DNA from: Candidatus Babelota bacterium
Lineage (GTDB): Bacteria; Babelota; Babeliae; Babelales; Vermiphilaceae
DNA: 64,000 nt
Direction of reading: 5' to 3'
Assembly (NCBI GenBank): GCA_029262595.1
Contig: JAJCZB010000071.1
Location: forward strand, 1-64,000
Shown: positions 58,396-64,000 of the stretch, one piece after another
Position numbering within the stretch: position 1 is the first letter of the stretch
Layout of the letters: every line of letters starts with the position of its first letter
Notes under the pieces: model-generated
The model's input: the letters and a program-made list of their open reading frames with translations, nothing else
Database searches by the model: none
Told to the model about the DNA's origin: nothing
Made by a program: the position numbers and the translations under genes

Positions 58396-59055
58396 ATGGC
58401 AAACATTGATTGGGAAAATATCGAAGCAAGCGTCGGCGGGGTTACTCTAGCCGATGACTTTGTGACTTCTCCGAACGTGTTGGCGATAGGTGGAATGCGC
58501 ATTGGTAGTGGCGTAGACGTGTTTGGACAATTTCAGCATGTGACCGACGGCGTGTTGCTCAACCAACAATTGGAAACTTGGACACGCCAAGATCATGGGG
58601 CTCAAACAGATAACGAGGATGTGCATACCTTGTTGATTGTGGGAGCCCAGGGGAACTTGTTCGCAGACGATAGGTATGAAGTCGATATTTCATCCGACGT
58701 GGCGGCCTTGGGCGACCCGGTCAGTCTGGTACTAAAGAGAGTGATAGGCGGGGTACCGACTACGCTGTTCTCCGATGCGGCCTTTGTGCCGGCTAATGGC
58801 TTGTTCAACTTCACCAGATACCGCGTTCAAAAGGCTGAAGATACTACGGCTGGCGCTACCAGAGTACGCGTGCAGCAGTCGTCCGATGGCATTGCATTCG
58901 ACACGATAGTGGATTTTTCCGACACTGACGCGTCCAGGATAAATACTCCAGGATTTGCGCGATTAGGAAATGTGATCGATGGAGGTAGCGGTACGTCAGT
59001 TGAGCTGCTTAGGTCGTTCTTTGATAACGCCCAAGTGTCAGAATTGGTTATTTAG
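58396..59055 (+). CDS. Type-B lectin-like array protein 9
   Basis: A 219-residue protein beginning MANIDWENIE. It has DDRYEVDI, RVIGGVPTTLF, FTRYRVQKA, TRVRVQQ and GFARLGNVI. It is the last member of the array and the closest to protein 8. The following gene is unrelated. Confidence 0.6.
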   Translation: MANIDWENIEASVGGVTLADDFVTSPNVLAIGGMRIGSGVDVFGQFQHVTDGVLLNQQLETWTRQDHGAQTDNEDVHTLLIVGAQGNLFADDRYEVDISSDVAALGDPVSLVLKRVIGGVPTTLFSDAAFVPANGLFNFTRYRVQKAEDTTAGATRVRVQQSSDGIAFDTIVDFSDTDASRINTPGFARLGNVIDGGSGTSVELLRSFFDNAQVSELVI

Positions 59056-59063
59056 GAGAGATT

Positions 59064-59273
59064 GTGCAGCACGGAGAAGTATGGAAACCGACGCCAGGTA
59101 GCCCTCCTACGCAAGTGCAGTGTGGGTGTAGCAAGTTTCCAGTAAAACGCCACAAGGCTAAGGATGGTGATGTGTATTACTTTTTCCTTGATGGTAAAAA
59201 GGAAGTTATCCAATTGCCTCCTAATTGGAATCCTATTGAGGATGCGGTATGGCAGGCTCTTCCGGGAATTTAA
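59064..59273 (+). CDS. Small hypothetical protein
   Basis: A 69-residue protein with a GTG start after AGGAGAGATT. It has a CGC pair near residue 20 and a beta-hairpin with YYFFLDGKKEVIQLP. No family recognised. Confidence 0.55.
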   Translation: MQHGEVWKPTPGSPPTQVQCGCSKFPVKRHKAKDGDVYYFFLDGKKEVIQLPPNWNPIEDAVWQALPGI

Positions 59274-59295
59274 TCTGTATTCCATAAGGAGATTT

Positions 59296-59616
59296 ATGGG
59301 AAGAACAACGAATCTAATTCGTGACTTCCTTCGCCCTTTGGTAACGCCAGTGGCTTACTGGTGCGGAATTGGTAAAACAACAATTGCAAAAAACGATGCT
59401 GAAAAAGGGTGCCCCTTTATCGTGGTGGGGCTGATAGAAGGAATATCGGTAGAGGCATCCTTAGGCGGTAAAATAGTAGGTAAGAAAGATCATCGACACT
59501 ACGTAGCCTCATTTACGCCGATGGAGCTCAAAAGAGCAGTTGAGAGAACCGTGGAGAATGAGCATAACGTTCCTGATGAACTGAAAGGAATGATTTATGA
59601 TGCCCGGAAAAGATAA
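59296..59616 (+). CDS. Hypothetical protein
   Basis: A 106-residue protein with TAAGGAGATTT upstream of ATG 59296. It contains a GIGKTT segment that recalls a P-loop, but the protein is too short and lacks other NTPase motifs, so nucleotide binding is doubtful. It overlaps the next gene by 20 bases. Confidence 0.58.
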   Translation: MGRTTNLIRDFLRPLVTPVAYWCGIGKTTIAKNDAEKGCPFIVVGLIEGISVEASLGGKIVGKKDHRHYVASFTPMELKRAVERTVENEHNVPDELKGMIYDARKR

Positions 59617-59938
59617 ATACGAACCTGATGAATCTGAGCAGCGTCCTCTTGAAGATGAGGGTCCAGAATTGGATCCTGATGAGGACTGGGAAGAGGACTA
59701 TTGGGAAGAAGAGGATGAAGGCCCAGAAGTGATCATTATAGATCACAGTGGAGATTCAGCCTCTTCTGGCGATGATGATATGCCTTTCTGGCAAACTTTC
59801 ACACTATCTGTTGTAGGGCCGCTATTGTTGATTATAGTGGGAGCTTGGGCGAAGCGTAAATTTTCCAGTAAGTCAGCTTCAAATCCTGCAGAGGAAGACA
59901 GGCCAAAGTCTGAGAAAACACAATACCGAAGGCGCTAA
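59597..59938 (+). CDS. Acidic single-pass membrane protein
   Basis: A 113-residue protein. The first 60 residues are extremely acidic. Residues of about 67-86 form one transmembrane segment and the tail is basic. The charge asymmetry predicts a cytoplasmic C-terminus. A holin, antiholin or signalling role cannot be separated by sequence. It overlaps the next start. Confidence 0.62.
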   Translation: MMPGKDKYEPDESEQRPLEDEGPELDPDEDWEEDYWEEEDEGPEVIIIDHSGDSASSGDDDMPFWQTFTLSVVGPLLLIIVGAWAKRKFSSKSASNPAEEDRPKSEKTQYRRR

Positions 59939-60591
59939 TGGCTATTGATTGGTTTTCCATTCTGGGACAGGACAATAACGGCAAGGAAATAGATTGCCTC
60001 GTTTGTAATGTGTTGGAAGGAATGAAAACAATAGAAGGTTGGCCGGATCCAGATTTGGATGGTGAGGGACTTCGGCATATGATGCTAGATGAAGCCCGTT
60101 TGCATGGAATAGATCAGCCTTTCAGCGATCATGCGGCCAATGTGGTTGGTGCGATAAACGCGTTTGTGAATTCACCTAACTCTTTCATGGAGCATCCTCA
60201 AGCTTTCGAAAATTTTGTAATGACATTAGGTGGGCAAGCTCCAGATCCTGATGTTTACGAATTTCCAAGTTTGTCATTGATCGCTCGAGGTTTTGTCGAA
60301 ATGAAAAGAATAGCCGAGGTGTTAGGTATTCCTCTTGAGTTTGCCCCTGGTATAAGTGTATACGTATGTATGTTGGCAGGTAAAGAACACCTCGTAGGAT
60401 TACCTGAGGTTTTGGCTGATTTCGATTGTGAATCATCTATTTTGGATCAAGCCAAGACCAAGCAAGCTCGAGAAATGGCTAAGGTTCTGGTAGCTAGGCC
60501 TGGCGAATTTGAGGATCTGAGAGATTTTGAGGATCCAGAAACTTACTCGGCTGCTCGATTCGCAGATATAGAGGTGTATGCTCGTGGATGA
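59938..60591 (+). CDS. Hypothetical protein
   Basis: A 217-residue, acidic, mainly helical protein. ATG overlaps the preceding TAA. No family recognised. It lies between two small membrane-associated genes upstream of the lipoprotein and portal genes. Confidence 0.58.
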   Translation: MAIDWFSILGQDNNGKEIDCLVCNVLEGMKTIEGWPDPDLDGEGLRHMMLDEARLHGIDQPFSDHAANVVGAINAFVNSPNSFMEHPQAFENFVMTLGGQAPDPDVYEFPSLSLIARGFVEMKRIAEVLGIPLEFAPGISVYVCMLAGKEHLVGLPEVLADFDCESSILDQAKTKQAREMAKVLVARPGEFEDLRDFEDPETYSAARFADIEVYARG

Positions 60592-60862
60592 AATGGTGAA
60601 ACAAGCAATATTCGGCCTTCCCTCGAAGAATATGAGGCGCGCGCTCGGGTATAGTGAACATCATCCCTTAGAAGCGCTTTCATACGGAATTTTGACAGCC
60701 AGCGAACTCGGACATATGTCTAAATCGCAACACCCTGCGATAACCAAACTTTTACCCTTACTTTCGGCCGGCGTATTAGCTCGTTGGGGTTTGGGTCATG
60801 CACTTAAGGTTCCTCAAGTGCGTAAATCATTAAAAACACTGAAGAACACCCTCGGGAGGTAG
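60578..60862 (+). CDS. Small hydrophobic-helix protein
   Basis: A 94-residue protein overlapping the previous gene by 14 bases. A moderately hydrophobic segment (TKLLPLLSAGVLARWGLG, about residues 56-73) could contact a membrane. The C-terminus is basic. No family recognised; it is two bases before the candidate spanin gene. Confidence 0.52.
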   Translation: MLVDEMVKQAIFGLPSKNMRRALGYSEHHPLEALSYGILTASELGHMSKSQHPAITKLLPLLSAGVLARWGLGHALKVPQVRKSLKTLKNTLGR

Positions 60863-60864
60863 AT

Positions 60865-61398
60865 ATGCGTATTTTCGTTTTGGTAACTCTGATGTTCGCT
60901 ATGATAGGTTGCACCTCAACTCAACAATCAGCTGAAGACTTGGCCGAACGTCGGCGTTTGGAAGCCGAGAATAGAGAGCTAAGATCTCGGCCTCTCAATT
61001 TGGAGACAAAAGACGGTAAACTGGAGATCCCTCAGCCTTTACGTGTCACGATCGAGAATCCTGAGGATATAGGTGCAGCTGTAGGTGGCGCTCTGAATGG
61101 CCCGAAGGCACCTGTGAGCGACGACAAGCAAGAAGATGATGCTGAGGAGTCAGATGACAAAGAAGAAGGATTCTGGGCGTCTGTAGGACGTTGGATAAGG
61201 AACTTCGCCACAGCTATCACACTCACTTTATTAGGTGTAGGCGTACTCCTCTTCTTCTCCCTCTATAGAATCTTCTACTACCTCGATAAATTACCACCCC
61301 AAGGTGATTTGAACCAATTACGTGTGACCATCAAGAAGATTGATAAGTTCTTCCTGAACTGGGCCTACAAGCTTTATCGAATCCGTCATCCTGAATAA
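60865..61398 (+). CDS. Candidate unimolecular spanin (lipoprotein plus TM)
   Basis: A 177-residue protein. The N-terminus is a lipoprotein signal with lipobox AMIGC and lipidation Cys16, followed by a charged helical segment. A transmembrane segment lies at about residues 114-134, and a basic tail follows. An outer-membrane lipid anchor and an inner-membrane segment in one chain is the unimolecular spanin design (as in T1 gp11), which joins the two membranes in lysis. The tail after the TM is longer than usual. This implies a Gram-negative host. An alternative is a general membrane protein with a coincidental lipobox. Confidence 0.6.
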   Translation: MRIFVLVTLMFAMIGCTSTQQSAEDLAERRRLEAENRELRSRPLNLETKDGKLEIPQPLRVTIENPEDIGAAVGGALNGPKAPVSDDKQEDDAEESDDKEEGFWASVGRWIRNFATAITLTLLGVGVLLFFSLYRIFYYLDKLPPQGDLNQLRVTIKKIDKFFLNWAYKLYRIRHPE

Positions 61399-61436
61399 GC
61401 ATAAAACGTTTGCAACAAGGATAAGAGGGACTCGAT

Positions 61437-63368
61437 ATGGCTGGACCATCACCGTTATTTTCAGGCACTCCCGGCAATCGCCAGGACCTGTTGTCATTGC
61501 GCCAAAATTACCCTTCGCCCTTCTTCTCGTTATCCGATCAGTACATTCCTTCAACTATGAAAGAACTGTACAGATGGGCAGTATATGCTTATACAGTAAA
61601 TCCTCATGTTTACCAAACTGTTCGTAAAATGGCGGGTTACGTAACGACGGAATTGGTCTACTCCGGCGCCGGTAATAAATCCAGCAGTTTTGAAGCGTGG
61701 AAAAATCTGATGGAGCGGAAGCTCAAGGTGAAGCGAATGGAGAGAATGTATCTCCTCGACTACTTCACTTACGGGGCTGCTTACGCCATGGTTATGTTCC
61801 CGTACGAGCGATATCTCGAATGTCCAAGCTGTCAATCTAAGCACAAATTGGACAACGTCGATTGGGAGCCTCAGGATCTGGCCTTTATAGCACAATGCAC
61901 AAAAGACGGTTGTGATTACAAAGGCGAAATGAAAGCTCAGGATAGAGATGTCAAGAGCTATAACAAGCTCAAGCTGATTCGTCTGAATCCTCGATATATT
62001 GATCCGATTTATGAAGACATCACGGACAGTTATATGTACGTGTACGTCATTCCGAAATTTGTGGTGGCACGTCTGAAATCTCAAAACCCCGTAGTGTCAA
62101 AGACGTACATGTCGAAGATTCCTCTGGCGGTTATTGATGCGGTAAGAAAACAAGAGAATGTGAAGCTGGAAGAAGATCAGATTTTTCACTTCAAATGGGA
62201 CTCACTTTCACGGGACGACAACTCCCTTGGCGAAGTTCCACTCATGCCTATTTTCAAGTACCTGTGGTTATTCCACACACAATGGAGAGCTCAAGAAGCT
62301 CTAGCGGTCGAGAACATCAATCCTTGGTTGATGGTAAGTCCTGCTGCAGGTACTACTATTGATCCCATTAAGACGTACAACCTCCAACGTTGGAGGATTG
62401 AGATGCAGCGTAACATTGTTGCCTGGCGTCGGGATCCAAACCATATTGCCTTAGCCCCATTCCCGGTGAACCAGGTTCAGCTGCGCGGTGAATATCGCAA
62501 TCTAAACAATATGGATTCGATGAACATGATTGCGGACATGATGACCGTAGGTCTGGGCGTGACACCGTCTTTCCTCAAAGGTGGCGCATCATATTCGAGT
62601 GCTAGCGTTGAACTCCGGGTGCTTGAGAATGATTTTCGGAATGTAACCCTTTTGCTGGATGAGTTTATAGATTGGCTTACCAATCTTCTTCGTCGTTTTT
62701 ACAATCTTCCTGCTGAAAAAATACACCATCAAGAATTTAAGATGGCAGACGATATCCAGCAGAAGCAAACGGCAATGCAGGCGATGCAGGGTGGATTGAT
62801 TTCAAAAGAAACTACAGTAGCTGAATTGGGCTATAATGCTGAAGTTGAAGAAAAGAAGATTAATGAAGAACTGAAGTCTGAGAATAAAAAGATCAAGGTG
62901 CAAAATCTTGAGCAAATCAAAGCTCAGAATGAAGCGGCGCGTGAAAACTTCATTATGCAGACTGAGAGCATGGTTGTTCAGCAGCTTGCTCAGGAGAAAT
63001 TGACGGCCGGTGAAGTTCCTGATATTCGAGCTCTTTTTGAACAAGTCGGTAGAAATGAACATAAGAAAATAGCACCGGGTTCAGTAGATGTATCGGAAAT
63101 CGATATGGAACCTCAAGAGCAAGGACTATCCCCTGAACAAGTGGATATTCGAGCTCGCGCATTCCTTAGGGGTCGCGCATCTCCGACATTACGAGAAAAT
63201 GAGTTGATTCTGATGGAAGCGAATAACGCTACGCCTGAAGCGAAGCTGACGGCTAGACGGATTCGTGAACTTATGCGCGAGATGAAACAGCAAGCAGCAA
63301 ATACTGCAGCTCTTACTCCTGCGAAACAAAAACCAGGCAAACGCTCTGCCGGAACAGCGGTGGAGTAA
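61437..63368 (+). CDS. Portal protein with zinc-ribbon insertion
   Basis: A 643-residue protein, preceded by AAGAGGGACTCGAT. The helical stem and crown order of tailed-phage portals is visible: an N-terminal wing (YRWAVYAYTVNPHVYQTVRKM), the core with FHFKWDSLSR and LFHTQWRAQEALAVE, then a helical C-terminus with coiled-coil and Gln-rich parts. An unusual insertion near residues 128-158 carries CPSC and CTKDGC, a probable zinc ribbon. Portals form the dodecameric DNA gate at one capsid vertex. The identification rests on pattern rather than a named family match. Confidence 0.78.
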   Translation: MAGPSPLFSGTPGNRQDLLSLRQNYPSPFFSLSDQYIPSTMKELYRWAVYAYTVNPHVYQTVRKMAGYVTTELVYSGAGNKSSSFEAWKNLMERKLKVKRMERMYLLDYFTYGAAYAMVMFPYERYLECPSCQSKHKLDNVDWEPQDLAFIAQCTKDGCDYKGEMKAQDRDVKSYNKLKLIRLNPRYIDPIYEDITDSYMYVYVIPKFVVARLKSQNPVVSKTYMSKIPLAVIDAVRKQENVKLEEDQIFHFKWDSLSRDDNSLGEVPLMPIFKYLWLFHTQWRAQEALAVENINPWLMVSPAAGTTIDPIKTYNLQRWRIEMQRNIVAWRRDPNHIALAPFPVNQVQLRGEYRNLNNMDSMNMIADMMTVGLGVTPSFLKGGASYSSASVELRVLENDFRNVTLLLDEFIDWLTNLLRRFYNLPAEKIHHQEFKMADDIQQKQTAMQAMQGGLISKETTVAELGYNAEVEEKKINEELKSENKKIKVQNLEQIKAQNEAARENFIMQTESMVVQQLAQEKLTAGEVPDIRALFEQVGRNEHKKIAPGSVDVSEIDMEPQEQGLSPEQVDIRARAFLRGRASPTLRENELILMEANNATPEAKLTARRIRELMREMKQQAANTAALTPAKQKPGKRSAGTAVE

Positions 63369-63371
63369 TGT

Positions 63372-63839
63372 ATGAATGGTATCACTCCAGAGATGGCAGA
63401 GGCCTTATCAGGGGACGACCTTGATGGTGTAGCCGGCCTTCGAATGATCGATCTAATCGATATCAGTACCGCTTGGGGAAAAGACAAGTGGGCTTATTAT
63501 CAAGCTTCTCATGAACTTAAGCTCATAACGATCATCAGTTGGGAACTCAAAGGGCGCACCGATATCGTCTTGCACTATCGAGATCCGCGGATAAGCAAAA
63601 ATCTATGGCATGCTCGGTATGAAGTCAATCTCCGGAAGGCATACACCGCATCGAAAGATATCAGTAAAAATGATTCGTTTGAAGAAGATGTGTTATCGGA
63701 TCTAGGAGACGCTACCCCGCCTAAGAAGGTCGCAAAGAAGGTAAAAAAGAAGCCCGCGTCTAAGAAAAAAACTACGACTAAGAAGGTTTCGGCTAAAAAG
63801 GTAGTAAAGAAGGTGACAAAAAGTGACGGGAGTGCCTGA
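63372..63839 (+). CDS. Hypothetical protein with histone H1-like lysine tail
   Basis: A 155-residue protein. The first 110 residues are a compact alpha/beta unit of unknown family. The last 45 are almost only Lys, Ala, Thr, Val and Ser in KKVA/KKVKKK blocks, like bacterial histone H1-type tails. DNA or capsid-interior binding is inferred. It follows the portal gene by three bases. Confidence 0.7.
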   Translation: MNGITPEMAEALSGDDLDGVAGLRMIDLIDISTAWGKDKWAYYQASHELKLITIISWELKGRTDIVLHYRDPRISKNLWHARYEVNLRKAYTASKDISKNDSFEEDVLSDLGDATPPKKVAKKVKKKPASKKKTTTKKVSAKKVVKKVTKSDGSA

Positions 63840-64000
63840 TTCTTTCTCCATCCAAACAGTTTCCCCAACTCTTGGAGAGTGTTCGCCGTGCGGTGGAACG
63901 TTCATTCCCTATTCAATCGAATAAATATCGACTGGAAGTAACAAATCTTAAGTATTCCAATCTTGGACAAGCCAATTCTGTTCGTCGATATGCTCAAGCA
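63836..64000 (+). CDS. Possible start of a gene running off the window
   Basis: An open frame continues from about 63836 to the window end, with LEVTNLKYSNLGQANSVRRY-like protein sequence. The start codon is unclear (CTG 63836 after GGGAG, TTG 63872 or GTG 63893). Partial, so product unknown. Confidence 0.35.
   Translation, partial: MILSPSKQFPQLLESVRRAVERSFPIQSNKYRLEVTNLKYSNLGQANSVRRYAQA

Noticed and set aside
59296-59616. P-loop NTPase based on GIGKTT
   Set aside because: The protein is about 106 residues, with no Walker B or other motor motifs, and the glycine pattern does not fit GxxxxGK[ST].

Overview
The window reads as part of the genome of a large tailed double-stranded DNA bacteriophage. 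It has a portal-type protein, many long fibre-like and beta-rich virion proteins, tightly overlapping genes almost all on the + strand, very short intergenic gaps, small phage-type hypothetical genes, and a long tRNA cluster. No terminase, polymerase or integrase lies here, so the phage is not named. A candidate unimolecular spanin (lipoprotein plus inner-membrane segment) suggests a Gram-negative host. Moderate GC and ordinary ATG/GTG/TTG starts give no sign of a recoded genetic code.

Layout. 1-4250: small early-type hypothetical genes, including a zinc-ribbon protein and a MazG/dNTP-pyrophosphohydrolase-like protein, closed by a strong terminator (4257-4292). 4318-10784: a dense RNA cluster with 35 tRNA genes carrying anticodons for all 20 amino acids, interleaved with three HNH endonucleases, a small membrane protein and short ORFs. 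Several AT-rich perfect hairpins lie between tRNAs. 10804-13408: the most unusual part. A phage Ro60 (TROVE + vWA) gene with a structured leader is followed by at least three Y-RNA-like RNAs (12572-12705, 12844-12902, 12919-12985) and then a tmRNA (13004-13408) with its own 19-residue tag frame. Two more Y-RNA-like genes (5336-5464, 10486-10606) sit inside the tRNA cluster, and one of them contains a complete circularly permuted tRNA-like module. A 36th tRNA (initiator-like, CAU) and two further structured segments lie before a bidirectional terminator at 14031-14061.

14023-14388 is a minus-strand gene resembling the N-terminal Ia domain of NAD-dependent DNA ligase. From 14429 to the end the genes run rightward: virion/fibre proteins (14.4-19.8 kb); a Tad2/DUF2829 anti-Thoeris candidate (19.9 kb); large beta-structured tail/fibre proteins with a HAD phosphatase inserted (21-33.5 kb); a nucleic-acid metabolism block of CYTH, RusA-like resolvase, glutaredoxin-like, SNase, RNase H and DEDDh exonuclease genes (33.8-38 kb); Ig-like adaptors and assembly-type proteins (38-44.7 kb); an abundant-looking virion protein with its own terminator (44.7 kb); classic tail-fibre repeat proteins (45.9-50.4 kb); a tandem array of paralogous lectin-like proteins interleaved with WGDxFW-repeat proteins (49.3-59 kb); and small membrane/lipoprotein genes before the portal gene (61.4-63.4 kb).

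Inferred theme: the phage carries a near self-sufficient translation and RNA-quality kit (tRNAs, tmRNA, Ro60 and tRNA-mimicking Y RNAs), plus DNA-processing enzymes, an anti-defence protein and a diversified adsorption apparatus. All functions are inferred from sequence motifs only.
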